Source: Vulcanisaeta thermophila
Lineage (GTDB): Archaea; Thermoproteota; Thermoprotei; Thermoproteales; Thermocladiaceae
Assembly: GCF_001748385.1 (NCBI RefSeq)
Contig: NZ_BCLI01000004.1
Coordinates: forward strand, 186,001 to 250,000
Length of the DNA: 64,000 nucleotides
Direction of reading: 5' to 3'
Part shown: one piece after another, positions 1 to 11,899 of the stretch
Numbering within the stretch: position 1 is the stretch's first letter
Layout: every line of letters begins with the position of its first letter
Translations under genes and position numbers: made by a program
The notes under the pieces: generated by a model
What the model saw: the letters and a program-made list of their open reading frames with translations, nothing else
What the model was told of the DNA's origin: nothing
Database searches by the model: none

Positions 1-270
1 CATGGAGCAGGGTATCACCACCATACCATCATGCCTAAAGGAGCCACTGGCTATTGGGGCCTCGAGCTCATCCTCACCATAAACCCTGTCGGCGAGTTTA
101 ACCACATCCTCAGGTTTAACCTCGGTCTCACTCCTCATAACCTTAATGGCGCCCCTGGTCATTATTAGGTGGATCTCGGAATCCCTGGAGTGCGCCCTGA
201 GGGCCTCTAGGAACCTCACGCCGTATATGACACCACTGGCCCCTGTTATTGCAACAACAAACCTCCTCAT
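1..270 (-). CDS. ubiX: UbiX-type flavin prenyltransferase, N-terminal part (runs off the window)
   Basis: Ninety codons read from an ATG at 270 to the window edge, so the C-terminal half lies outside. The N-terminus MRRFVVAITGASGVIYGVRF carries the Rossmann-like FMN-binding GASG motif of UbiX/Pad1. A later segment with IASGSF and VVIPCSM matches the family's conserved phosphate and flavin contact region. The family joins dimethylallyl phosphate to FMN to make prenylated FMN, the cofactor of UbiD decarboxylases; no ubiD is visible here. It lies upstream of ppsA on the same strand but 39 bp separate it from the ppsA stop, so the two genes run away from the window start independently. Confidence 0.9.
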   Translation of the reverse strand, partial: MRRFVVAITGASGVIYGVRFLEALRAHSRDSEIHLIMTRGAIKVMRSETEVKPEDVVKLADRVYGEDELEAPIASGSFRHDGMVVIPCSM

Positions 271-308
271 TAATGGGGATGTAGCGTGTTGGCTTTAAAG
301 GGAATACG

Positions 309-2786
309 TTAGTAATCAAGCCCTCCGAATACCTTCTTCACAATCTCCCTGAACTCCTCATCGGGGTCCCTGGCGTCCAGCTTGGACCTGAGCCACCTCA
401 GGTTCTCAAGGAGTATCTTCCTCTCTATGGAGTCCACGAGAAGCCTTGTCTGTATCACAGCGTCCGGGTTCACACTCACGTAGTCAATACCAGCCCTAAC
501 CAGGAACTCCGTTATTTCCGGATAAACCGAGGGCGCCTGCCCGCATATACCCACTGACTTACCATGCGCATGCGCGACCCTTATCAGGTCATACATCGCC
601 TTGAGGACCGAGGGCTCCCTCTCGTCGAAGTACCTCGGGTCCTGCCTAACCAAGACGTCATTGTCCCTGTCGGTGCCAAGCACCAGTTGCGTTAGGTCAT
701 TGCTCCCTATTGAGAAGCCGTCCACGTACTTGGAGAATTCATCCGCCAGGAACACTATGCTCGGTATCTCAGCCATTGCATATACCTTAAAGTCCCTACC
801 CCTGCTCAACCCCTCATCCTCCAGGATCTCAATGAACCTCCTCATCTCCCAGGGGGCCCTAACAAAGGGCGCCATGACGTGTACATTCTTAAGGCCCATC
901 TCCTCCCTAACCTTCCTAATAGCCCTAACCTCAAGCCTGAAGGCCTTCTCGTAATCCCTGCTTATGTACCTGGAAACACCCCTCCAACCCAGCATGGGGT
1001 TCCTCTCCTCGGGCTCAAACTCCTCACCACCCCTCAACTGCCTATACTCATTGCTCTTGAAGTCGCTGAACCTAACAATCACGGGCCTTGGGTATATGGC
1101 CTTCGCCACGTACGCAATCCCCTCGGCGAGTTTATCCACGAACTTACTCTCATTACCCACCTTAATGAGGTAGAGTGGGTGATCCCCTATGTAGCTGGAT
1201 ATCACGAACTCAATCCTCATGAGCCCTATCCCATCGAAGGGTAAGTCCTTGTACTCATCAATCTTCTCAGGAACCCCCAGGTTCATGTAGACCCCAGTTG
1301 CAGTCCTTATGGACCTGTATATGTGGAGGATAATGTCACCGGACACTGAGGCTTGCCCAGCCACCTCGGTAGTGGCCTTGGACTCCCCAGCCGTGCTCAC
1401 GGCGCCCTCGTACACCAGGCCGTGCGTTGCATCCACCGTGTAAACCGCGTCATCGACCATGGTTGTTGTGGCGTTTCCCGTACCCACAATGGCCGGTATG
1501 CCCAGCTCCCTGGAGACAATGGCCGCGTGGCTCGTTAAACCGCCCTCGTCCGTCACTATGGCCGATGCCAACTTCATGTAAGGTACCCAATCTGGGTTAG
1601 TCATCTTAGTGACTAATATGTCGCCCTTGCTTAACTTCTTACTGGCTTCCTCAACCGTGAGGCATACCTTGGCCTTCCCAATGGCGACTCCGGGGCTTGC
1701 GGGTATCCCCTTAACCACAACCCTGCCCCCGCCCTTAACCTCCATATTCTCCCTAGCCTTACCCGTACTCCACACGGTTTCAGGCCTTACCTGCAGTATG
1801 AATATGTTGTTCGGATACTTCAAGTCAGCATCCACGGCCCACTCAATATCCAGTGGGTAGCCGTAGTAATTCTCAAGGTTTATGGCTATCCTGGCCAGGG
1901 CCACCACCTCCTCATCAGTTAGGCTTGGCGCCTCAGCCCTCTCGTTGTCCGGCTCCACGGTCTTCGTAAGGCCCCTCTCATCCATTACCACAGCCTTGGT
2001 CTTCCTACTCACAACCCTCTCCACAATGCTCAGTGACCCCTTATCCACAACCCACCTATCCGGTGTCACCACGCCGCTGGCCACGCCCTCGCCCAGGCCC
2101 CAGGCTGATTCAATGACGATCTTACTCCTATCGCCATTCACAGGGTTTAGGGTGAACATGACACCCGCTGATTTTGCATTGACCATTTTCTGCACCACAA
2201 CCGCCATGGACACATTATCGTGCGGTATGCCCTTCTCATCCCTGTACATAATGGCCCTAGCGGTGTAGAGGCTTGACCAAACCCTCTTAACGTAAAGTAG
2301 TAGGTTCTCCTCACCCCTTACGTTTAGGTAGGTCTCCTGCTCCCCCGCGAAGCTCGCTGTTTTTAGATCCTCAGCAGAGGCGCTGGATCTCACGGCCACG
2401 GGCACGTTCTTAATACCAGTCAATTTCTCAAGCTCCCTATAGGCATTAACCACCTCATTAACCACATCACTGGGTATGTCAGCACCCTCAATCAACGCCC
2501 TAACAGCCTTACTGGCCTCCTCATACTCCTCAGGCGTTTTCTTCCTAATTAACTCCCTAATTAGCCCCATCACCTTATCCCTGAGCCCATTAACCTCCAT
2601 GAACCTGTCAAAGGCCTTGGTGGTTATTACAAAACCTGGCGGTATCGGCGCCTGGGACTTCGCGCTCAATTCATTAAGGGCCGCACCCTTGCCACCCAGT
2701 AGTGATTTATCTGCCAATTGGTTTAGCCAGGATACGTAATTAAGTCCTCCCTCTACCATACCGTGACACACCGTTGATCGGACCAT
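309..2786 (-). CDS. ppsA: Phosphoenolpyruvate synthase (pyruvate, water dikinase)
   Basis: Converts pyruvate, ATP and water to PEP, AMP and phosphate; the entry step of gluconeogenesis and, in Thermoproteales, of autotrophic carbon flow. Full length at 825 aa. Order of domains: N-terminal ATP-grasp-like nucleotide-binding part (about 15-340, with LGGKGAAL and VRSSASAEDL), swivelling phosphohistidine domain near residue 420 (GGLTSHAAIV, His is the phospho-carrier), then the C-terminal PEP/pyruvate TIM barrel (GIGLMRIEF, MLGWRGVSRY, and SVGICGQAPS with the catalytic Cys). The ATG at 2786 has an A/T-rich TATA-like stretch centred near 2811, consistent with a leaderless start; a second Met nine codons later (2759) also fits the family N-terminus. 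Confidence 0.96.
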   Translation of the reverse strand: MVRSTVCHGMVEGGLNYVSWLNQLADKSLLGGKGAALNELSAKSQAPIPPGFVITTKAFDRFMEVNGLRDKVMGLIRELIRKKTPEEYEEASKAVRALIEGADIPSDVVNEVVNAYRELEKLTGIKNVPVAVRSSASAEDLKTASFAGEQETYLNVRGEENLLLYVKRVWSSLYTARAIMYRDEKGIPHDNVSMAVVVQKMVNAKSAGVMFTLNPVNGDRSKIVIESAWGLGEGVASGVVTPDRWVVDKGSLSIVERVVSRKTKAVVMDERGLTKTVEPDNERAEAPSLTDEEVVALARIAINLENYYGYPLDIEWAVDADLKYPNNIFILQVRPETVWSTGKARENMEVKGGGRVVVKGIPASPGVAIGKAKVCLTVEEASKKLSKGDILVTKMTNPDWVPYMKLASAIVTDEGGLTSHAAIVSRELGIPAIVGTGNATTTMVDDAVYTVDATHGLVYEGAVSTAGESKATTEVAGQASVSGDIILHIYRSIRTATGVYMNLGVPEKIDEYKDLPFDGIGLMRIEFVISSYIGDHPLYLIKVGNESKFVDKLAEGIAYVAKAIYPRPVIVRFSDFKSNEYRQLRGGEEFEPEERNPMLGWRGVSRYISRDYEKAFRLEVRAIRKVREEMGLKNVHVMAPFVRAPWEMRRFIEILEDEGLSRGRDFKVYAMAEIPSIVFLADEFSKYVDGFSIGSNDLTQLVLGTDRDNDVLVRQDPRYFDEREPSVLKAMYDLIRVAHAHGKSVGICGQAPSVYPEITEFLVRAGIDYVSVNPDAVIQTRLLVDSIERKILLENLRWLRSKLDARDPDEEFREIVKKVFGGLDY

Positions 2787-2947
2787 AAAAACTTTAGTAA
2801 TTATCTAAAATACTTTGTAATTAAGAATTAATTAGCAATTGCTAATTCTGGGTTTAACAATTGGTGAATTATCACCGTAGATTTTAATTAAATGTGAGAT
2901 TGAAGCTATAAAGTATGTTTTATATTTTAACCCAAAAATTGGAATTT

Positions 2948-3160
2948 TTACCTACCGGTTAGTAATACCAAATCCTCCAATGACTGTGACTTAACCCTGG
3001 AGTTCTCGCGATAAAGTAAATCACGGATTGCTATCCTAATGGCCTCGCTCCTGCTTGGGAAGACACCTTGCCTCACGTACTCATCAAGCTCCTCGAGCAT
3101 TTGCTTCGGTATGTGAACCGATATCAGGACCATCTTCTCCTTCGCCTTTGTCTTGGGCAT
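2948..3160 (-). CDS. Ribbon-helix-helix (CopG/Arc type) transcription regulator
   Basis: A 70-aa protein. The beta strand MVLISVHIPKQMLEELDEYV followed by the helices FPSRSEAIRIAIRDLL is the standard RHH pattern: a DNA-reading strand, then the helix-turn-helix-like pair that forms the dimer. A TATA-like CTTAATAAATCC centred near 3187 lies about 27 bp before the ATG, so the transcript is probably leaderless. A palindrome at 3209-3222 with a further half-site at 3234 lies just upstream of this promoter and may be its own operator. ppsA follows on the same strand after 161 bp with its own promoter. Target genes are unknown. Confidence 0.85.
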   Translation of the reverse strand: MPKTKAKEKMVLISVHIPKQMLEELDEYVRQGVFPSRSEAIRIAIRDLLYRENSRVKSQSLEDLVLLTGR

Positions 3161-3207
3161 TGGTGATTAGTTAATTACAGGATTTATTAAGATTCTGCGA
3201 CCCTGAG

Positions 3208-3241
3208 GATGTATGGATACATGTTCGTGGGGCGATACATC
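3208..3241. promoter_or_regulatory. Palindromic candidate operator upstream of the RHH gene
   Basis: The sequence ATGTAT-GG-ATACAT (3209-3222) is a perfect inverted repeat, and a further GATACATC occurs at 3234-3241, one to two helical turns away. The site is 20-50 bp upstream of the TATA-like element of the RHH gene. RHH dimers commonly bind short palindromes in tandem, so autoregulation is a reasonable inference. Confidence 0.4.
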
Positions 3242-3267
3242 TTTTAAGCAGGTAAAAGGGCCTCTGC

Positions 3268-4698
<1,431 letters not shown>

Positions 4699-4770
4699 TG
4701 GCTTTACAAACTTTAGCTGTACTTATTAATTTTTATTCTCCCTAAAACCAACGAGGAGGCGCTTAAAAAG

Positions 4771-5640
4771 GTGCTATGGGTGATTACCCACGCAGTGCCC
4801 ACATTGAAGGAGCTCCTTAAGCCCCACATACCAAGGGAGCTTTGGGATAGGATACCCAGGAGCTTCGACATAGTGGGCTCGAGAAGCGGCGCCGTGGCCA
4901 TTGTGGAAATACCGGAGGAGCTTGAGCAGTATAAGTACTTAATAGGTAGTTATATACTGAGGATTAATAAGCACGTAAAGGCCGTCCTCCGCAGGGTCGG
5001 GCCCAGGGAGGGCGAATTTAGGCTTTATAGGTATGAGTTCCTGGTCCCAGGGCCCACGGAGGTTATACACAGGGAGGATAATTACCTAATTAAGGTGGAC
5101 CCAACCAAGGCCTACTTCTCACCAAGGGACCAGGGGGACAGGGAAGACATCGCGGGTAAGGTCGGCCCAAACGAGGTCATTCTATACCCCTTCGCAGGCG
5201 TGGGCCCCTACGCAATGGCCATAGTCAGGAAACAACCCAGTGTTAGGCTCATAATAGCCATCGAGCTCAATGAGTACGCGTACCACTACATGCTCGAGAA
5301 TATCAAGTTAAATAGGGCCGAGGGCAAGGTATTGCCACTACACGGTGATGCGGCTAGGTTGATGCCTCTGTTCAGGGGCGTGGATAGGGTATTACTAACG
5401 CTACCCCTGGGCGCCCATAAATTCCTCGAGCAAGCCATCCTGGCGGTTAGGGATGGTGGTACCGTGCACTTCTACCACGTGGGGCCTGAGGAGGACCCCT
5501 TCGGCAGTGCCGAGAGCTTGGTGAAAATGCACTGTGAGGGGTTGGGTTTTGATTGTAGGGTTATTGGGAGGAGGATTGTGAGGGATTACGCACCCCACGT
5601 GTACAAGGTTAGGCTTGACTTTGAGGTTCATGGGAAATGA
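4771..5640 (+). CDS. tRNA (guanine-37-N1) methyltransferase, aTrm5 family
   Basis: Methylates G37 of tRNA with S-adenosylmethionine, guarding the reading frame. 289 aa. The central FSPRDQGDRE motif and the SAM-binding PFAGVGPYAMAI motif are those of the Met-10/Trm5 family; an acidic SAM ribose contact is seen in IAIELNEYA. The catalytic loop usually written N-L-P reads LTLPLGAHKFL here, with Thr in place of Asn, a change worth checking. The start is GTG at 4771, preceded by GAGGAGG at 4753-4759, a good Shine-Dalgarno match in a window where most genes look leaderless. Whether it makes m1G or an imG intermediate cannot be told from sequence. Confidence 0.85.
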   Translation: MLWVITHAVPTLKELLKPHIPRELWDRIPRSFDIVGSRSGAVAIVEIPEELEQYKYLIGSYILRINKHVKAVLRRVGPREGEFRLYRYEFLVPGPTEVIHREDNYLIKVDPTKAYFSPRDQGDREDIAGKVGPNEVILYPFAGVGPYAMAIVRKQPSVRLIIAIELNEYAYHYMLENIKLNRAEGKVLPLHGDAARLMPLFRGVDRVLLTLPLGAHKFLEQAILAVRDGGTVHFYHVGPEEDPFGSAESLVKMHCEGLGFDCRVIGRRIVRDYAPHVYKVRLDFEVHGK

Positions 5641-5714
5641 GGAGTTGAGATTATACTTCCATGATTTAAAATAGTGAGAAAGAAAGGTTTAATAGAGGGC
5701 TCAACGAGTAATTC

Positions 5715-6191
5715 ATGACGGGTATGAGCAACGTAGACATAAAGAGGCAGGCGATTAGATCGCACATAGCGGGATTAATAGCTAGGCTTGAGAATTGGGT
5801 TAGGGATCAGAAGAAGTTCATGGATGAACTCCAGAAGTATGGGGACTATATCTCAAGCCAGGACAGGCTCTCATTATTATTCTCAGCCCAGGCAATGCTA
5901 TACTACATAGAGAGGACCCTCAAGGACTTCGAGTCCTGGCTAAACAACCCCATGATAACCTCAATAATGCCCATAGAAATGCTAAAGGAGTTGGAGGAGA
6001 GGCTTAGGGATATAGCCATCGAGTTTGTCAAGCTTGATGTGGATCACACTAGTAAGTACGTGGACATACTCAAGAAGATGGAGAGTGAGAATGAAATACC
6101 CGACATACTGAGGTTATACATTGAGCAGAGGGGTATAGTGGCCCAGAGATCACAGCAGGAGGAACAGGGTGAATTCCCAAGGTTCATGTAA
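5715..6191 (+). CDS. Conserved archaeal helical protein of unknown function (DUF2153-like)
   Basis: 158 aa, almost entirely predicted helix, rich in charged residues, with no signal peptide, membrane segment or catalytic motif. The pattern of a W-containing N-terminal helix (LIARLENWVRDQKKFMDEL) and YYIERTLKDFESWLNN is reminiscent of the crenarchaeal DUF2153 family, but I assign this from memory and with low certainty. TTTAATAG centred near 5690 sits 26 bp before the ATG, supporting a leaderless start at 5715. It is convergent with the BlaI-type regulator. Confidence 0.65.
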   Translation: MTGMSNVDIKRQAIRSHIAGLIARLENWVRDQKKFMDELQKYGDYISSQDRLSLLFSAQAMLYYIERTLKDFESWLNNPMITSIMPIEMLKELEERLRDIAIEFVKLDVDHTSKYVDILKKMESENEIPDILRLYIEQRGIVAQRSQQEEQGEFPRFM

Positions 6192-6215
6192 CTTTAAAAA
6201 GGCTTATTCATTATT

Positions 6216-6590
6216 TTAATTTCCATGGGACTCAATTTTATCAATGTAATCCTTTATTATCCTAATGGCATCCTTACCAAACATCTTAATTATTAGGTCC
6301 AGGTGATCCTTAACAATCTCGGCCTTAACATCATCGGATATAGCCAGCTCATAAACAAACTGCCTTGTATTATTAATGACCTTCTCACGCTTATTAATAA
6401 AACCCCTGGTATAAAGCCTACTCAGGACAGTGAGTATTGTGGTGTAGGCAGTCTTCTTATTACGCTTAGCGAGCTCCTCCCATATGGTCATTGCTGTGGC
6501 CTCCCTGAGCTCATTAAGTATCCCAATTACATCAGCCTCCAGCGGGCCAATCATGAGTAGGAGCTTCTTCCTACGCTCGCTCTGCTCCAT
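6216..6590 (-). CDS. BlaI/MecI/CopY-family winged-helix repressor
   Basis: About 124 aa. The N-terminal winged helix reads LGPLEADVIGILNE-like (IGPLEADVIGILNELRE), then AMTIWEELAKRNKKTAYTTILTVLSRLYTRGFINKREK, which is the family's recognition helix and wing; the C-terminal helices serve dimerisation. Family members repress beta-lactamase or copper genes and bind TACA-N2-TGTA palindromes. The promoter has GGTTTATAAAACT centred near 6618 and TACACGTGTA between it and the start, an exact match to that operator, so self-repression is likely. GTG at 6593 directly before the ATG is an alternative start. No copper ATPase or penicillin-binding gene is adjacent, so its inducer is unknown. Confidence 0.88.
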   Translation of the reverse strand: MEQSERRKKLLLMIGPLEADVIGILNELREATAMTIWEELAKRNKKTAYTTILTVLSRLYTRGFINKREKVINNTRQFVYELAISDDVKAEIVKDHLDLIIKMFGKDAIRIIKDYIDKIESHGN

Positions 6591-6600
6591 CACAACGAAT

Positions 6601-6610
6601 TACACGTGTA
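6601..6610. promoter_or_regulatory. CopY-type operator box TACACGTGTA in the repressor's own promoter
   Basis: The 10-bp perfect palindrome TACA-CG-TGTA matches the TACA-N2-TGTA consensus known for CopY/BlaI repressors. It lies between the TATA-like element (centre near 6618) and the start codon at 6590, over the expected transcription start, where a bound dimer would block RNA polymerase. Confidence 0.6.
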
Positions 6611-6663
6611 GTTTTATAAACCTAACTAACAATTTCATGGCAATGGGGTAGTCGAGGGTAAAG

Positions 6664-8436
6664 TTAGAGGATACCCAGTAATACGCTAAGTATTAGTATT
6701 GTAATTATGGGTAGGATTACGAGGACCATGAGGTGCTTCTTCCAATCCTCCACACCTCTCTCCGCGGCCTTTACCATGTCGTTAAAGGTGTTGCCAATAA
6801 CCCTAACCCCATTAACCACCGTTAATTCATAATCAATGCTCGCCCTTGACATCCTGCCAAGGCACTCATTAACCGAGTCCCTCAGGTGCTTCATTATTGC
6901 TTCATGACTTATGGAATCGCCAACAATCTTATAACCTCTGCTCCTCGTGAACCTGGCTATTCCGGTGAATTGGTGATTATCCGTGGTTAGCACCTCCACT
7001 ATGTCGAAGGCTGGTTTGAACTCCCTAATTATCCTGTCTGCAAGCTCCCTCTTAATATTATTGCCATCAAATATCACCAGCAGTATCCTCTTACCGTTGA
7101 TGTTGAGGCACCATGTCACCACCCCATTATCCCCAATCTCAAATTGAAATGGCCCAAAGGACCCCTTGGGCACTTGAGCCACTGCAGATTCTATGTTCAA
7201 TTTAGTAATGCTCAAACCATTAACCCTAGTCAATAGCCTGGACAGGGTCTTTATGTCATTCTCATCCCACGTATTATCGTCTGAGTAGTAATTCTGCGCG
7301 TCTATGAGTATTACGTTATCCCAATCAATGTTCACAGCCTCCCTAAGCTTATAATAAACATCGCTGGGTATGTCATCGCTAGACTTAACCAACCTACTAA
7401 TTATCACCAGGGACTTACCACAAAGCGGCACATGAGTCACCCTATAACCTGAATCCTCAAATTGAGCGGGCTCCCTACCAACACAATCATCAACACCCCC
7501 ACCCAACGCATTCCTTACGTAATTCTCCACGGACCTAACAACCCTCCTAACATCAATCCTACTGGCTGGGTCAAGCTCGTGGCTGCCAACACCGTGCATG
7601 TAGATCACGTGATCCACGTACCTCCTAACGGCATTCACTAAATCACTTATTAAGTAACCACCACCAACCTTGGCAATGGGGCCCGCGTGAAGCTCGGGTA
7701 TCACCATTAGGGATCTCTCACCGCCACCCCTTATGATGAAGTTGTGGATCTTCACATCCCTGAGCACGGATTTCCTAATGAGTTCCCTCTCGAATGGTTC
7801 TGAGTATTCGAAGAGCGCCACGTATAGGTATGCACTGAAGAGCCTGAGTATGTCAATGCCGCCGTACGAGACTTGGAACTTGAATATTACATAGTAAATG
7901 AATAGGAATGAGAATATGTAGAACACGGCATCGAGTATGGCGTACTTAATTAATGGTATTGAACCAATGAGTAGGTAAGCCAGCAACTGCGTTATCACCA
8001 CTATGTGTATTGTGTAGAGGGGGTACGTTACGAACCTCCCCATGGAGCCACCATTCTGCCCAAAACCCCTAAGGGCCATGATCATGGCGCCCAGGGGAAG
8101 AACAATTGAGAGGATTCCAAAGCCCACTATCACCCTGTGCGTGATCATGCTCGTTACGAAGTCAATAAATACGGCGAGCGATACGTCGAATAGAGAAGTG
8201 GTGATTCCGAAGGATCTGTGGTAGCCAATGAGGACCATAAACCTCAGCGTTAATAGTGTTAGGGTGAATGCCGTGATGTATATTATGACCAACCACACAT
8301 ACTCGAGCAGGGGACTCCCCGTGTAGAGAACCATGAGTAGTGGGGCCAGGAGTATAAAGAGTAATAACCAATACTTAAGGCTGCCCCCTCCTCTAAAGAC
8401 CATCGTGTAACCGCGCTCAAACGATCTACTCTTCAC
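6664..8436 (-). CDS. DUF2070 family integral membrane protein
   Basis: 590 aa. The N-terminal third holds about seven hydrophobic segments; a long soluble domain follows (about 220-565), and one hydrophobic segment closes the C-terminus (LMVLVILPIITILILSVLL). The soluble part contains VIPELHAGPIAKVGGG, YMHGVGSHELDP and VEVLTTDNHQFTG, His- and Asp-rich blocks typical of the archaeal DUF2070 family; these could be a metal or phosphoester site, but function is not established. ATATTTAAATAATT centred near 8466 is about 30 bp upstream of a GTG at 8436, giving the start; ATG at 8403 is the alternative. Confidence 0.85.
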   Translation of the reverse strand: MKSRSFERGYTMVFRGGGSLKYWLLLFILLAPLLMVLYTGSPLLEYVWLVIIYITAFTLTLLTLRFMVLIGYHRSFGITTSLFDVSLAVFIDFVTSMITHRVIVGFGILSIVLPLGAMIMALRGFGQNGGSMGRFVTYPLYTIHIVVITQLLAYLLIGSIPLIKYAILDAVFYIFSFLFIYYVIFKFQVSYGGIDILRLFSAYLYVALFEYSEPFERELIRKSVLRDVKIHNFIIRGGGERSLMVIPELHAGPIAKVGGGYLISDLVNAVRRYVDHVIYMHGVGSHELDPASRIDVRRVVRSVENYVRNALGGGVDDCVGREPAQFEDSGYRVTHVPLCGKSLVIISRLVKSSDDIPSDVYYKLREAVNIDWDNVILIDAQNYYSDDNTWDENDIKTLSRLLTRVNGLSITKLNIESAVAQVPKGSFGPFQFEIGDNGVVTWCLNINGKRILLVIFDGNNIKRELADRIIREFKPAFDIVEVLTTDNHQFTGIARFTRSRGYKIVGDSISHEAIMKHLRDSVNECLGRMSRASIDYELTVVNGVRVIGNTFNDMVKAAERGVEDWKKHLMVLVILPIITILILSVLLGIL

Positions 8437-8477
8437 GCAAGCATCCCGAGAGCCATGGAATTATTTAAATATTAACA

Positions 8478-9776
8478 TCAAGACTCCCTAACATGCTCGA
8501 CCAATTCCAATAACATGCCATTCAATGACTTGGGGTGTATGAACGTCACAACACCCTCAGCACCCCGCGTGGGCTCACCCGTGAGGGTTAACCCCGCATT
8601 CCTAGCCATCTCCATGAATTTACCCAGGTCATCAACCTCCAGGGCTATGTGATGAATACCCTCGCCCCTCCTCTCGATGAACTTAGCAACCGTGGTCTCG
8701 GGCCCCAGGGGTTCCAGCAGTTCAATCCTCGTATTGCCCAGGTGAACCATCATAACCCTAACCCCCTGTGACTCAATGGTTATGGGGCCGGAAACCCTAA
8801 GACCAAGCTTCCTGAACTTCTCAGCAGCCTCGTCTAGGTTCTTCACGGCCACAGCAACATGGTCTAACCTGGGCATTTCATTGCCGAGTAAGGCCAGGGC
8901 GGCCTTGGCCGGTGTTAACTCGCCATTAGCAACCCTCTCGCTAAGCTCCTTACTACGCTCAATGGCCTTATTCAGGAGTTCATAGGCGTATAGTCTCCAT
9001 TCCAGTAAACGCCTTGTTTTCAGGGTCTCATTGAGCTTACCCCTACTCCTTAGCTCTGCGAATCTCTCATCGAGCACCCTTATTAATTCGTCAACACCAT
9101 AGCCATAGAGCCCGGATACCCTGAGGACCATGGGCTTCCACTCATCACCCTTAATCTCCCTCATTATGTCCACCATGGCCATTAAATCATTATACACACT
9201 TTCCGAAGCCTGAGTGTCCGATTTGGATACCAGGTATATGTCGCCGATCTCCATAATCCCACTCTTTAAAGCCTGGATCTCATCACCCGAGAGGGGTGGT
9301 ACCAGTACCAGTATTGTGTCGGCTACGTACTTGACATCCGTATCCGTTTGGCCGGCGCCCACGGTTTCTATGATAATGTAATCAGCCCCTGCGTACTCTA
9401 GCAGGTCCAGGGAGGCCACTGCGGCGTAGTTGAGCCCGCCCCTATTGCCCCTTGTTGCCATGCTCCTAATGTACACGTTGGGTTTTGTTGTTAATTCCTG
9501 CATCCTAATTCTATTCCCCATGAATGAGCCGCCGGTGAAGGGGCTTGAGGGGTCCAGGGTTATCACGGCAATCCTCTTATTGGCTGGTAATTTCCTGACC
9601 AGCGCGTATATCAATGTGCTCTTACCTGAGCCCGGCGGCCCTGTTATACCTATTATGTGGCTCCTCCTCTCAACACTTATGGGTAACTCAACACCATCCT
9701 CAATCAGTGATATTAACTTAGCAATGGCTTGCTTATCCCAATTCCTAGCCCTGCTCAATAACTCACTTACCTCCAT
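8478..9776 (-). CDS. Fusion of MeaB-type GTPase and methylmalonyl-CoA epimerase
   Basis: Two known proteins in one chain. Residues 1 to about 295 are MeaB/ArgK, the G3E GTPase that guards methylmalonyl-CoA mutase and gates its B12 loading: Walker [40 protein letters not shown] and SKSD are all present. Residues from about 303 to the end are a vicinal-oxygen-chelate epimerase: [17 protein letters not shown] gives the first metal His, [14 protein letters not shown] the second, and GMLLELVEH the metal Glu; it interconverts the R and S forms of methylmalonyl-CoA. The ATG at 9776 is preferred over 9797 because the family begins with a short helix before LISLIEDG. It overlaps the B12-subunit gene by 14 bp. 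Confidence 0.93.
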   Translation of the reverse strand: MEVSELLSRARNWDKQAIAKLISLIEDGVELPISVERRSHIIGITGPPGSGKSTLIYALVRKLPANKRIAVITLDPSSPFTGGSFMGNRIRMQELTTKPNVYIRSMATRGNRGGLNYAAVASLDLLEYAGADYIIIETVGAGQTDTDVKYVADTILVLVPPLSGDEIQALKSGIMEIGDIYLVSKSDTQASESVYNDLMAMVDIMREIKGDEWKPMVLRVSGLYGYGVDELIRVLDERFAELRSRGKLNETLKTRRLLEWRLYAYELLNKAIERSKELSERVANGELTPAKAALALLGNEMPRLDHVAVAVKNLDEAAEKFRKLGLRVSGPITIESQGVRVMMVHLGNTRIELLEPLGPETTVAKFIERRGEGIHHIALEVDDLGKFMEMARNAGLTLTGEPTRGAEGVVTFIHPKSLNGMLLELVEHVRES

Positions 9777-10161
9777 CACCCACCAACCTCTTAACAACCT
9801 CTATGATCTCCCTGAGCGGTGTGCCTGGCCCATAAACCCCAGCCACACCCATCTTGAGCAGTGCCTCCCTATCCTCGGGCGGTATTATACCGCCCACCAG
9901 GACAGGTATGTTCAGCCCCCTCTCCCTCATGATCCTTAATAACTCACCCACGAGCTCCATGTGGGAACCCGATAGAATACTAACACCTATTAATTTCGCA
10001 TCCTCCTGGATCGCCGTTTCCACAACCTGGCTTGGCGTTTGCCTAATACCCGTGTAAACAACCTCGAAGCCTGCCTCGGCCAATGCCCTGGCAATTACCT
10101 TGGCCCCACGGTCATGCCCATCCAATCCCAGTTTTGCAATTATTACCTTGGGCCTAGCCAT
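9763..10161 (-). CDS. Methylmalonyl-CoA mutase, B12-binding subunit
   Basis: 132 aa: a stand-alone cobalamin-binding domain. [15 protein letters not shown] contains the DxHxxG motif whose His ligates cobalt from below, and [11 protein letters not shown] and [11 protein letters not shown] are the other nucleotide-tail contacts. It pairs with the catalytic subunit immediately upstream; in bacteria the two are usually one chain. TTTTTAAGTTTATGG centred near 10188 lies 27 bp before the ATG, so it can also be transcribed on its own as a leaderless message. The downstream fusion gene overlaps its end, implying coupled translation. Confidence 0.95.
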   Translation of the reverse strand: MARPKVIIAKLGLDGHDRGAKVIARALAEAGFEVVYTGIRQTPSQVVETAIQEDAKLIGVSILSGSHMELVGELLRIMRERGLNIPVLVGGIIPPEDREALLKMGVAGVYGPGTPLREIIEVVKRLVGDGGK

Positions 10162-10204
10162 ACATTTTAATAATACACCATAAACTTAAAAACATGATGC
10201 CCAA

Positions 10205-11875
<1,671 letters not shown>

Positions 11876-11899
11876 TAAAATGTTGCATAAATTATTTCC

